Shown here: positions 40,312-49,033 of the stretch, piece after piece | Layout: each line of letters begins with the position of its first letter | How positions within the stretch are numbered: position 1 is the stretch's first letter | Assembly (NCBI GenBank): GCA_021208645.1 | Contig: JAJOJL010000044.1 | Coordinates: forward strand, 1 to 55,554 | Source of the DNA: Bacillus sp. (in: firmicutes) | GTDB taxonomy: Bacteria > Bacillota > Bacilli > Bacillales > Salisediminibacteriaceae | DNA: 55,554 bases | Reading direction: 5' to 3' | The notes under the pieces: model-generated | The model's database searches: none | Told to the model about the DNA's origin: nothing | The model's input: the letters and a program-made list of their open reading frames with translations, nothing else | Made by a program: the position numbers and the translations under genes

Positions 40312-40591
40312 AGAAGAAAGTGTCACTATATTTTTACCGCAAACAAAATAATACAGATAAAATACAATTTTTTCCAATCTAAATAAACAGCTATAAAAAA
40401 CAGCCATAACACAAACTAATAATAAAAAATTAATTTATTATAACTTAAGAATTATTATTAAATATAGTTAGTTATTAAAAATCAATTCAACCCTTATATA
40501 CCAATGGTTTTACCGTGTGTATGTATATTATAAAACAGTAAACACTATTAACATTGTTATAATATTAAATAACTGAGAATTTCCAATAATA

Positions 40592-40621
40592 TAGACAGTA
40601 AAACGGGCAGTTTGTTATAAT
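40592..40621 (+). promoter_or_regulatory. candidate proximal nuo promoter
   Basis: TAGACA and TATAAT are separated by 18 bases, 51 bases ahead of the nuoA start. Confidence 0.5.
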
Positions 40622-40672
40622 TTTAATTGGGTGTTCATGTAAAACAGATCATTAAGAGAGGGGAGTGAATGT

Positions 40673-41044
40673 ATGGGGCTGGGAGTCTATTTTGATAACT
40701 ACATTTATGTGTTATTATTCATGACTTTAGGTGTTGCACTACCGGTGGTAGCGCTGACATTCGGACGTTTAGTGCGTCCAAATAACCCATATCCTGAAAA
40801 GCTTACAAGCTATGAAAGCGGTATTGCTCCAACAGGTGATGCGCAAGTTAGGTATCATGTAGCCTACTATATCGTGGCTATTGAGTTCGTCATTTTTGAC
40901 GTTGAAACCGTTTTCTTATACCCGTGGGCCGTTGCGCTAGGTCATCTCGGCTGGGTAGGTCTTAACATTGGCTTAATCTTTATCGCCATACTAGGGTTAG
41001 GACTTGCATATTCTTGGAAAAAGAAGGTGCTAGAATGGAACTAA
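40673..41044 (+). CDS. nuoA: NADH-quinone oxidoreductase subunit A
   Basis: The small membrane subunit NuoA (ND3-like), 123 residues, with three membrane helices (about 8-30, 62-85, 95-115). The conserved loop between helices 1 and 2 reads [20 protein letters not shown], and [20 protein letters not shown] carries the conserved Glu/Asp pair in helix 2. First gene of an 11-gene complex I operon; ATG behind GAGAGGGGAGTG. Its last ten bases overlap the nuoB start. Complex I couples electron transfer to quinone with ion pumping; NuoA lies near the quinone site. Confidence 0.96.
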   Translation: MGLGVYFDNYIYVLLFMTLGVALPVVALTFGRLVRPNNPYPEKLTSYESGIAPTGDAQVRYHVAYYIVAIEFVIFDVETVFLYPWAVALGHLGWVGLNIGLIFIAILGLGLAYSWKKKVLEWN

Positions 41045-41562
41045 AAGGATTTCGTGAAACAGAACATTATGATCCTCGAATCATGGAGGATGTACAAAAA
41101 AGTGTCTTTTTTACTAAGCTGGAACAACTAAAGGCATGGTCCCGTACGAGATCGCTATGGACATTAACCTTCGGACTTGCATGCTGTGCCATTGAAATGA
41201 TGAGTACTGGTGGTGCGAGATACGACTTTGACCGTTTTGGTGTTATTTTCCGAGCTTCACCTAGACACGCAGACGTCATGATCGTTGCTGGAACTGTAAC
41301 AGCTAAAATGGCACCAGTATTAAGAACTTTATACGATCAAATGCCTGAACCAAAGTACGTAATTTCCATGGGTTCATGTGCAACATGTGGTGGTCCGTAC
41401 AAAGAATCGTACAGCGTATTAAACGGTGTGGACCGTATTGTACCTGTAGATGTATACGTGCCAGGGTGTCCTCCAACTCCACCTGCATTAATTGACGGTG
41501 TAGAGATGCTTCGTAAAAAGATTCGTGCTGAAGCTAAGGGAGAGAAGGTGACACAAGCATGA
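41035..41562 (+). CDS. nuoB: NADH-quinone oxidoreductase subunit B
   Basis: NuoB carries the terminal [4Fe-4S] cluster N2 that passes electrons to quinone. Cluster ligands are visible: the Cys-Cys pair in [11 protein letters not shown], a Cys in [11 protein letters not shown], and [13 protein letters not shown]. Start ATG 41035 with GAAGGTG is preferred; the open frame extends to 41014 inside nuoA. 175 residues, slightly extended at the C-terminus. Stop and nuoC start overlap (ATGA). Peripheral arm, anchored beside NuoD. Confidence 0.96.
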   Translation: MELKGFRETEHYDPRIMEDVQKSVFFTKLEQLKAWSRTRSLWTLTFGLACCAIEMMSTGGARYDFDRFGVIFRASPRHADVMIVAGTVTAKMAPVLRTLYDQMPEPKYVISMGSCATCGGPYKESYSVLNGVDRIVPVDVYVPGCPPTPPALIDGVEMLRKKIRAEAKGEKVTQA

Positions 41563-42179
41563 GCCAAGAAACCTTAGATTTAATTATTAAAAAGGTAGAC
41601 GGCTTCCTCGGTGAAGAAATCCTCGGTAAACAACCGGAACCGGAACCAGAACCGGAGCCAGAAGAGGAACCGAAAGAAGAAGCTGATTCAGATGACCCGA
41701 AAGCAAAGGCAAGAGCTGCACGTGCTAAAAAAGCAGCCGCTGCTAAGAAAGACGAAGGTCCTGAAAAGCTTGCTCGTCTAAATTTTGGCGATCCAATGAT
41801 TGTGCTCACAAGTGAGCAATGGACAGTTGAATTAGCCCAACTCCTGAAGGACGACGAGGAAATGCAATTTGATTTCCTTTCCTGTGTAACTGGCGTCGAC
41901 TATGAGGAGCATATGGAAGTAGTCTACAACTTATATTCTACTACGAAAAATCAGTATTTGTATGTGAAAGTGCGAACATCTCGTGACAATCCATCGGTTG
42001 TTTCGGTAGATTCCGTATGGAAAGCAGCAGATTATATGGAGCGAGAGATTTATGACTTACTAGGGATTGATTTCCCTGGCCATTGGAACTTAAAGAGAAT
42101 TCTTTTAGATGACGGCTGGGAAGGTCATCCGTTAAGGAAAGATTACATTACTGACAAAAAAGCTCTTGGATTGGATTAG
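41559..42179 (+). CDS. nuoC: NADH-quinone oxidoreductase subunit C with acidic/basic N-terminal linker
   Basis: NuoC, a 30-kDa-type peripheral-arm subunit. The core domain (about residues 75-206) has [20 protein letters not shown], the signature [20 protein letters not shown], then [16 protein letters not shown]. Before it lies a low-complexity segment: alternating Pro-Glu ([14 protein letters not shown], about 25-40), then an Ala/Lys-rich helix ([17 protein letters not shown], about 50-66). Such charged extensions occur in Bacillus NuoC proteins but vary in length; its role is unknown. Overlaps nuoB by ATGA. Confidence 0.94.
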   Translation: MSQETLDLIIKKVDGFLGEEILGKQPEPEPEPEPEEEPKEEADSDDPKAKARAARAKKAAAAKKDEGPEKLARLNFGDPMIVLTSEQWTVELAQLLKDDEEMQFDFLSCVTGVDYEEHMEVVYNLYSTTKNQYLYVKVRTSRDNPSVVSVDSVWKAADYMEREIYDLLGIDFPGHWNLKRILLDDGWEGHPLRKDYITDKKALGLD

Positions 42180-42193
42180 GGGGTGCTGAACGG

Positions 42194-43303
42194 ATGTCAA
42201 TAAAGACGGAAACGATGACATTAAATATGGGTCCACAACACCCTAGTACACACGGCGTATTCCGATTACTCGTGGAAGTAGACGGGGAAACGATTACGAA
42301 AGCCGAACCAATCATGGGTTATTTACATCGTGGATCAGAAAAGCTAGCAGAAGGATTTGCATACTCACAGTTTATTCCGTATACGGATAGGCTCGACTAT
42401 ATGAATGCCATGACAAACAACTACGTTTACTGTGCGTCTGTAGAGAAATTACTAGAGTGGGAGATACCTGAGAGAGCAGAATACTTAAGGGTAATCACTA
42501 TGGAAATTAATCGAATGGCCAGTCACCTTGTTTGGTGGGGGACGTATTTACTTGATATTGGTGCACTAAGTCCGTTCTTATACGCTTTCCGCGACCGTGA
42601 GACTTGTTTAGATTTACTAAATGAAATCAGCGGAGCGAGAATGACGTTTAACTATCACAGAATCGGCGGCGTCAAATGGGATGCTCCTGATGGCTGGATA
42701 GAAAAAGTTAAGGAAAAATGTAAAGAACTTCGTGAAAACTTCCAAGAGTACGACAGGCTTGTAACTGGAAATGAAATTTTCCAAGCTCGTACCATCGGTG
42801 TTGGAAAATTAACGAAGGAGCAGGTAATTAACTGGGGTCTGTCAGGACCAATTGCTCGTGCTTCTGGAGTAGATATTGATATAAGAAAAACGGAACCGTA
42901 TTCCATTTATGATCGCTTTGATTTTAATGTTCCAACAAGCGACGTGGGTGACGTGTTTGCCCGTTATCAAGTAAGGATTGCGGAACTGTATGAATCCTTG
43001 AAAATCATTGAGCAGGCATGTGAACAAATTCCTGAAGGTGACATTATTCATAAAAAAGGTGCACGCCTTATGATGATCAAACCACCTGCTGGTGAAGCGT
43101 ATTTCCGTGCGGAAGCTTCTAAAGGTGAAATCGGTGTATATGCCATCAGTAACGGAAAAAACAAACCGTACCGAGTGAAGCTTAGAAGGCCGTCTTTTGT
43201 TAATGTTTCCATATTACAGGATATTCTTGTAGGTAATAGTATTCAAGATTTAGTCGCAATCTTCGGTAGCCTTGATATCGTGCTTGGGGAGGTGGATGCG
43301 TAA
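42194..43303 (+). CDS. nuoD: NADH-quinone oxidoreductase subunit D
   Basis: NuoD (49-kDa type), 369 residues, forming the quinone pocket with NuoB. The start MTLNMGPQHPSTHGVFRLLV contains the conserved His that lines the pocket. EPIMGYLHRGSEKLAEG, YTDRLDYMNAMTNNYVYCAS, RPSFVNVSILQDILVGNSIQ and DIVLGEVDA match family blocks. It evolved from hydrogenase large subunits, but the nickel-binding Cys pairs are absent, as expected for complex I. ATG with GGGGGTG. Its last base is the first base of the nuoH ATG. Confidence 0.96.
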   Translation: MSIKTETMTLNMGPQHPSTHGVFRLLVEVDGETITKAEPIMGYLHRGSEKLAEGFAYSQFIPYTDRLDYMNAMTNNYVYCASVEKLLEWEIPERAEYLRVITMEINRMASHLVWWGTYLLDIGALSPFLYAFRDRETCLDLLNEISGARMTFNYHRIGGVKWDAPDGWIEKVKEKCKELRENFQEYDRLVTGNEIFQARTIGVGKLTKEQVINWGLSGPIARASGVDIDIRKTEPYSIYDRFDFNVPTSDVGDVFARYQVRIAELYESLKIIEQACEQIPEGDIIHKKGARLMMIKPPAGEAYFRAEASKGEIGVYAISNGKNKPYRVKLRRPSFVNVSILQDILVGNSIQDLVAIFGSLDIVLGEVDA

Positions 43304-44265
43304 TGGACTTCCTAATGATGGTATTTTATTCCGTAACTATTTTAGGTCTTATGTTAGGTGGGGTTACGTTTTCCATTCTCTTTGAACGTAAGGTTATCGG
43401 GTACATGCAAATGCGACCTGGACCTAACCGGTGGGGACCATGGGGGATTTTTACAACTATTGCTGACGTAATGAAGCTCCTAATGAAAGAGGATGTTATT
43501 CCTCGACAAGCAGATCGTCCCATCTTTGTGTTAGCACCAGTTATTGCTTTCGCTCCTGCCTTTACGGTTTATGCCGTTATTTCTTGGAGTGACACGATTT
43601 ACGCTGCTGACCTAAATATAGGTGTCCTTTATTTCTTAGGGGTTTCATCCATGACCATGCTTGGCGTATTAATGGGTGGTTGGAGCTCTAACAACAAGTA
43701 TTCTTTACTTGGTTCCATCCGTGGTGTCGCTCAAATGATCAGTTATGAGCTTCCACTAGTACTCTCTATTTTAGGTATTGTTATTTTAGTAGGATCCTTA
43801 AATCTTAGAGATATTGTTTACTTCCAAGCAGAAATAGGAATGTGGTTTATCATTCCACAGTTCTTGGCGTTTATCATTTATATGATTTCCGCCATTGCCG
43901 AGTTGAACCGATCTCCATTTGACTTACCTGAGGCTGAGTCAGAGTTAGTGTCGGGGTACCATACGGAATATTCAGGATTTAGATATGCTTTCTTCATGTT
44001 AGCTGAGTACACGTATGCGATTGCTATTGCAGCATTTGCAACAACGCTATTCTTGGGTGGTTGGTTAGGTCCAGCCTTTTTACCGGGAGTCGTTTGGTTC
44101 CTATTAAAAATGTGTATCTTTATGTTCATCTGGTTCTGGTTACGCGCAACATTACCGCGTGCCCGCGTAAGCCATTTGATGCAGTTTGGCTGGAAGGTAC
44201 TCATCCCGTTAGCGTTATTGAACATTGTAATTACAGCGATTATTAAAGTGTGGATGGGGTGGTAA
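43303..44265 (+). CDS. nuoH: NADH-quinone oxidoreductase subunit H
   Basis: NuoH (ND1), 320 residues with eight predicted membrane helices, linking the quinone chamber to the ion channels. Conserved loops: LFERKVIGYMQMRPGPNRWG, MKLLMKEDVIPRQADR, AELNRSPFDLPEAESELVSG (acidic quinone-cavity loop), YHTEYSGFRYAFFMLAEY, and RATLPRARVSHLMQFGWKVL. Intact. Start ATG overlaps the nuoD stop by one base, so translation is tightly coupled. Confidence 0.96.
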   Translation: MDFLMMVFYSVTILGLMLGGVTFSILFERKVIGYMQMRPGPNRWGPWGIFTTIADVMKLLMKEDVIPRQADRPIFVLAPVIAFAPAFTVYAVISWSDTIYAADLNIGVLYFLGVSSMTMLGVLMGGWSSNNKYSLLGSIRGVAQMISYELPLVLSILGIVILVGSLNLRDIVYFQAEIGMWFIIPQFLAFIIYMISAIAELNRSPFDLPEAESELVSGYHTEYSGFRYAFFMLAEYTYAIAIAAFATTLFLGGWLGPAFLPGVVWFLLKMCIFMFIWFWLRATLPRARVSHLMQFGWKVLIPLALLNIVITAIIKVWMGW

Positions 44266-44266
44266 A

Positions 44267-44722
44267 ATGTTTCGATTATTAAAAGGATTCGGTATAACCT
44301 TTAACTACTTCATGAAAAAGAAAATCACCATCCAGTACCCTGATGAGGAAGTGGCTATGCCGGCGCGTTTTCGCGGAATCCACCGATTTTTCCCAGATAA
44401 ATGTATCGTTTGTAACCTGTGTGTGCAAGCGTGCCCGACGGATGTTATTACGTTAACTGGGAAAAAGTCAGAAGAAAATCCGAAGAAAAAAGTTATCGAT
44501 ACGTATAACATCGATTTCCAGGGTTGTATTTTATGTGATTTTTGTACCGAGGTATGTCCTACCGATGCTATCGTAATGACCGCTCGCTACGATAATTTAG
44601 GTTCTTATAATCGTGCTGAGCAGTTTAAAGATATTCATTGGTTAAGTGATAACCATATTTACGGTTATTATGAAGAATCAGAAGCTGCACCAGAAGTGGG
44701 AGAAAGAGGTGAGCGCAAGTGA
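44267..44722 (+). CDS. nuoI: NADH-quinone oxidoreductase subunit I
   Basis: NuoI, a ferredoxin-like peripheral subunit carrying two [4Fe-4S] clusters (N6a and N6b). The motifs are CIVCNLCVQACP and CILCDFCTEVCP, each CX2CX2CX3CP. 151 residues. The C-terminal stretch contains IHWLSDNHIYGYYEESE. Without NuoE/F/G the entry point for electrons is probably near this subunit; that is inference from better-studied 11-subunit complexes. Overlaps nuoJ by GTGA. Confidence 0.96.
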   Translation: MFRLLKGFGITFNYFMKKKITIQYPDEEVAMPARFRGIHRFFPDKCIVCNLCVQACPTDVITLTGKKSEENPKKKVIDTYNIDFQGCILCDFCTEVCPTDAIVMTARYDNLGSYNRAEQFKDIHWLSDNHIYGYYEESEAAPEVGERGERK

Positions 44723-45216
44723 GTACGCAAATGATCTTCTTTCTATTACTAGCGTTCATTGCCATTGCTGGAGCGGTGTTAGTACTTCAATTAAAAAAGA
44801 TCTCTCACCGAATTGTGTCCATGTTCTTTACGTTCTTCGCAACAGCAGGACTTTACTTCCTGCTTGGGGCAGAATTTATTGGGATCATTCAAATTATTGT
44901 CTATGCCGGTGCCGTAACGATTCTATTCATCTTCGGTATGATGATGACAGAGCACCGCAATGTAACATTTAATCATCACCCAAGAAAGTGGCACCGTATC
45001 CTAAGCTTTGTTGGTGTAGGTACTCTCTTAGGGTTAATGCTTTATGGAATTTCAACACTAGAAAACCTTCCATCGAATGAACAGTACATTGGTACGGCGG
45101 AGGATATTGGTATTTTGCTTTATGGCCACTATGCCATCGCAATTATTGGAATGGGCTTCTTGCTTACAGCTGCTCTTATTGGAGCGATCGTTATTGCACG
45201 GAAGGAGGCGGAATAA
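44719..45216 (+). CDS. nuoJ: NADH-quinone oxidoreductase subunit J
   Basis: NuoJ (ND6), 165 residues with five membrane helices. The conserved helix-3 region YFLLGAEFIGIIQIIVYAGA, followed by VTILFIFGMMMTEH, is the pi-bulge segment that takes part in ion-pump coupling. GTG start overlaps the nuoI stop. Intact; nuoK follows without a gap. Confidence 0.95.
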   Translation: MSTQMIFFLLLAFIAIAGAVLVLQLKKISHRIVSMFFTFFATAGLYFLLGAEFIGIIQIIVYAGAVTILFIFGMMMTEHRNVTFNHHPRKWHRILSFVGVGTLLGLMLYGISTLENLPSNEQYIGTAEDIGILLYGHYAIAIIGMGFLLTAALIGAIVIARKEAE

Positions 45217-45525
45217 ATGGTCCATGTTTCCTTTTTTCTAGCCTTAGCAGCCATTCTTTTCTGTATTGGACTGTATGGGGTTTTAACTAGAAGACATTTA
45301 GTTATCGTGCTTGTCTGTGTGGAATTGATGCTTATGGCTGTAGGGATTAACTTAGTTGCCTTCTCTGCCATTGGACCAGTCGCCGATGTAACAGGTCAAG
45401 TGTTTACACTCTTTGTCATCTCAGTAGCAGCAGCAGAGGTCGCTGTCGGATTGGCGATTTTAATAGCCCTTTATCGTAACAGGGAGTCCATTGACGTTAT
45501 TAAGCATGACTTGTTGCGCTGGTAA
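45217..45525 (+). CDS. nuoK: NADH-quinone oxidoreductase subunit K
   Basis: NuoK (ND4L), 102 residues, three membrane helices. The conserved Glu residues of the pumping channel are in [20 protein letters not shown] and [20 protein letters not shown]. The SD is inside nuoJ (GGAGGCGG). It is the last gene before the only sizeable gap in the operon (about 101 bases), which holds a branched hairpin. Confidence 0.95.
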   Translation: MVHVSFFLALAAILFCIGLYGVLTRRHLVIVLVCVELMLMAVGINLVAFSAIGPVADVTGQVFTLFVISVAAAEVAVGLAILIALYRNRESIDVIKHDLLRW

Positions 45526-45529
45526 AACG

Positions 45530-45592
45530 TTATTGGTTAGCTGACAATTGGTTGAGCGACTATTCGCTCGGAACCTTCTATACGACCAATAA
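45530..45592 (+). other. branched hairpin between nuoK and nuoL
   Basis: TTATTGGT (45530-45537) and ACCAATAA (45585-45592) form a perfect outer stem. Inside, GAGCGA-CTAT-TCGCTC (45554-45569) forms a perfect inner hairpin flanked by GGTT/AACC. No T tract follows, so termination is unlikely. Possible roles are RNA stability or processing between operon halves. Confidence 0.55.
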
Positions 45593-45626
45593 AAAGAAAC
45601 AGATTAATTGAGGAAAAGGTGATGGT

Positions 45627-47500
45627 ATGATACAAAGTGCCTGGTTAATACCGGTTTTTCCACTGATCGCCTTCATCATCCTGTTATTCGTCGGGAGATA
45701 TCTTAAAGAGAAATCTGCTTATGTTGGAATAACAGCAATGGCTCTGTCGTTCATACTAGCTGTACTTGTCTTGTTTGAACGCATTGGTGGGAATACAGAA
45801 GCATACACGTTAAATTGGATAAATTTTGGAGAGTTTACAATCTCCATGGGGTACGAAGTAACGGCATTGAACGCCATGATGCTTATTGTAGTAACCTTAG
45901 TAAGTTTACTCGTACACATATTCTCAAGATCGTATATGCATGAAGATCATCGAATAAATGTTTTCTATTCCTATTTAGGATTATTCTCGTTCTCCATGCT
46001 AGGTTTGGTGCTAGCGCCAAACGTATTACAGCTCTTTATTTTCTGGGAGTTAGTAGGTTTATGTTCTTACTTACTCGTTGGATTCTGGTACTTTAAGCCA
46101 GAAGCAGCTGCGGCTGCGAAGAAAGCCTTCTTAACCACGAGAATTGGGGACGTTGGTTTACTTATCGGTTTAGTCCTTCTATTCAACGCAACAGGCAGCT
46201 TCGAATACGAAGCAATGTTTGCAGCTCTTGAAGCAGGACTACTGAACGGTACTATTAGTGAAACGTTAGTGACTGTCATGGCCATCTGTATCTTCCTTGG
46301 AGCAGTTGGTAAATCGGCACAATTCCCGCTTCACGTCTGGTTACCAGATGCCATGGAAGGTCCGACACCAGTTTCTGCGTTAATCCACGCTGCAACAATG
46401 GTTGCTGCAGGGGTATACTTAGTTGGTGTTATGTATCCATTGTTCCTAGCATCTGCTACAGCCATGACAATTGTAGCTTATGTTGGTGCCATAACGGCAA
46501 TTTTTGCTGCGACAATCGCATTAGTTAATACAGATATAAAACGGATCTTAGCTTATTCCACAGTCAGTCAACTTGGTCTTATGATTTTAGCTCTTGGTAC
46601 TGGTGGATATGTAGCAGGGTTGTTCCACCTTATGACACACGCATTCTTTAAAGCTCTTTTATTCTTAGGTGCAGGTAGTGTAATTTTTGCTCTCCATCAC
46701 CGTCAGGATATTCGGGAAATGGGTGGACTATGGAGCAGAATGAAAATCACTTCTATTACCTTCCTAATTGGTGCGTTGGCGATTGCCGGGGTTCCTCCAT
46801 TAGCAGGGTTCTGGAGTAAGGAAGTTGTACTTGCCGCTGCTTGGTATGGTGGAGATATTTTCTTATTCATCATAGCAGTAGTGACATCATTGTTAACGGC
46901 ATTTTATATGTTCCGCCTCTTCTTCAAAGCTTTTACTGGGGAGTTTAGAGGTGACCATGAGCCTCATGGAGAAAATACGAAGCTTATGACACTACCACTT
47001 GTAGTGTTGGCATTCCTTGCCATAACTGCAGGTTTCGTTAACACACCATTGGTTTCTGGTTAGAAGACTTCTTAACTGCAGGCTTAAATGTAGGCTATCA
47101 AGCTCACGGTGATATGTGGTTAATCTTTGTATCACTTGCTATTGCCGTAACTGGTATTGGTCTTGCTTGGTTAATGTACTATAAAAAATCAATTCCAGAG
47201 GATGCCTTATCTAGTAAGTTTCCTGGAGTTCACAAGCTTCTATTGAACAAGTATTACATGGATGAATTGTACTTAAAAGCTTTTGTACAGCCAACAGTAG
47301 CTATCGGTAAGTTCTTCTGGGAAATGGACAGAAATATTATCGACGGCATCGTAAACTTTGTTGGCCGTGCCACACGCAGTTCTGGACGTACTTTTGCGAA
47401 GCGCCATGATGGACAGTTGCAAACTTACGGCCTTGTTACCATCATCGGAGGTCTCGCAGTCATCGCAGTTGCCTTCGTGCTAGGGGGGTATTTCGGATGA
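45627..47500 (+). CDS. nuoL: NADH-quinone oxidoreductase subunit L (frameshift)
   Basis: NuoL (ND5), the distal antiporter-like pump subunit, about 624 residues with some 15-16 membrane helices and a long lateral helix near the C-terminus. Key parts: LFIFWELVGLCSYLLVGFWY (conserved Glu), GKSAQFPLHVWLPDAMEGPT, PVSALIHAATMVAAGVYL, and NTDIKRILAYSTVSQLGLMI with the channel Lys. The frame breaks near 47047-47050: adding one T to CCATTGG gives NTPFGFWLEDFLTAGLNVGY and joins the C-terminal part. Likely a sequencing error. ATGA overlap with nuoM. Confidence 0.93.
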
Positions 47501-49029
47501 TTGGAAACATACTTTCATGGCTGATCTTTTTGCCATTGGCCGGAGCTCTGTTGATCTTAACGATCCCAAAAGAAAACAAGAACGTTATTCGCTCCATCGC
47601 AGCAGGAACGTCGATCATCGCCTTGCTTGTATCCCTCATCCTATGGGGAGCCTTTGATCGATCTACTGCCGGATTACAGTTTTACCAAGCGATTCCTTGG
47701 TTAAACTTCGATTTCTTCGCCATTTACTATGAAGTTGGTATTGATGGATTGTCTGTACCGCTTGTTGTATTAACGACAATCGTTACGACGCTGGCGATTT
47801 TTGCATCGTTTACGATCAACAATCGAGTGAAAGAATTTTACGTTTGGACACTTGTTTTATTAACAGGTATGCTTGGAGTTTTTGTTGCATTAGATATGTT
47901 CTTATTCTTCCTGTTTTTCGAGCTTACTCTTATCCCTATGTTCTTCATCATCGGGATTTGGGGCGGAAAAGAGAGAGGATACGCTTCCTTCAAGTTCCTT
48001 TTGTATACAGGACTTGGATCAGCAATCATGTTCTTAGCCTTCATTGCCATGGCCGTTAAAGGGGCAGCAGCAGTGGGGTACCAGTATTTCACGTTCAGCA
48101 TTCCAATGCTTGCTGAAATTTATGCTAACCCTGAAGTGGCAGATGTGCTCACATCAGGAGTAAGGGCAGCTTTGTTCTTGGCATTGTTTATTGCCTTTGC
48201 AGTAAAACTACCAATCTTCCCGTTCCATACGTGGCTTCCTAACGCCCACGTAGAGGCACCAACTGCAGCTTCCATGATCTTAGCAGGTGTGTTATTGAAA
48301 ATGGGTGGATACGGTTTAATTCGTGTAGGTATCGGAATTTTGCCGGATCAAGCAGCACGATTTGCAATGTTAATTGCAATTCTAGGGGTTATTAACATCA
48401 TTTACGGTGCGTTACTGGCCCTTGTACAAACGGATTTAAAGCGCCTAGTTGCTTTCTCAAGTATCAGCCATATGGGTATCGTTCTCGTCGGGATCGCTTC
48501 CTTCACGGCTGCAGGTATTCAAGGAGCAATTTTCCAACTTGTCTCCCACGGATTCATTTCGGCATTACTGTTCTTTATGGTAGGTGCCCTTTATGAACGT
48601 ACGAAGACAAGAACCATCTCCGAGCTTGGTGGATTATCCAAGTCCGTACCGATTCTTGCAGGGTTCACGTTAGCAGCAGCAATGGCATCGGTTGGTCTAC
48701 CTGGGTTATCAGGATTCGTAAGTGAATTATTAGCTTTCATTGGTGTCTTTGGTGCCGATGCAGCGATTCTCCCAGGTGCGAAGGTGATCGGGGTTATAGC
48801 AGGTCTTGGTATTATCCTAACAGCAGCTTACTTGCTGTGGGCTGTTCAACGCACAACATTTGGTCAATTGAACGACAAATATAAAGAATTACAAGATGCG
48901 CGTCCATTGGAGTACATTCCTATGATAGGGTTGCTCGGATTCAGTATACTGATCGGAGTTTATCCATACATCTTAAGTGACGTGATTAACGTAACAGTAC
49001 TAGACATCTTGTCAAAGATAGGGGGTTAA
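47497..49029 (+). CDS. nuoM: NADH-quinone oxidoreductase subunit M
   Basis: NuoM (ND4), 510 residues with about 14 membrane helices, antiporter-like. LFFLFFELTLIPMFFIIGIW carries the conserved channel Glu; FAVKLPIFPFHTWLPNAHVE and APTAASMILAGVLLKMGGYG are family signatures; QTDLKRLVAFSSISHMGIVL holds the channel Lys. Intact, overlapping nuoL by ATGA and followed by nuoN after four bases. Confidence 0.96.
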   Translation: MIGNILSWLIFLPLAGALLILTIPKENKNVIRSIAAGTSIIALLVSLILWGAFDRSTAGLQFYQAIPWLNFDFFAIYYEVGIDGLSVPLVVLTTIVTTLAIFASFTINNRVKEFYVWTLVLLTGMLGVFVALDMFLFFLFFELTLIPMFFIIGIWGGKERGYASFKFLLYTGLGSAIMFLAFIAMAVKGAAAVGYQYFTFSIPMLAEIYANPEVADVLTSGVRAALFLALFIAFAVKLPIFPFHTWLPNAHVEAPTAASMILAGVLLKMGGYGLIRVGIGILPDQAARFAMLIAILGVINIIYGALLALVQTDLKRLVAFSSISHMGIVLVGIASFTAAGIQGAIFQLVSHGFISALLFFMVGALYERTKTRTISELGGLSKSVPILAGFTLAAAMASVGLPGLSGFVSELLAFIGVFGADAAILPGAKVIGVIAGLGIILTAAYLLWAVQRTTFGQLNDKYKELQDARPLEYIPMIGLLGFSILIGVYPYILSDVINVTVLDILSKIGG

Positions 49030-49033
49030 AGAC

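Larger units (their letters stand above)
39284..40591. other. long AT-rich gene-free region upstream of nuo operon
   Basis: About 1.3 kb with no open frame of gene size on either strand and strikingly A/T-rich sequence. It holds several dyads: TTAACTGAGCTAGTTAA (39581-39597), TTTTGTATATGGATACAAAA (39691-39710), TGACGGGTGTCA (39714-39725), a strong SD with a seven-codon frame (39758-39781), a 12-base direct repeat (40221, 40244), and the Rex-type box. It looks partly regulatory and partly eroded DNA. Confidence 0.6.

Noticed and set aside
41534..41809. Ser/Gly-rich open frame antisense to nuoC
   Set aside because: It is the reverse reading of the Pro-Glu and Ala-Lys low-complexity codons of nuoC.
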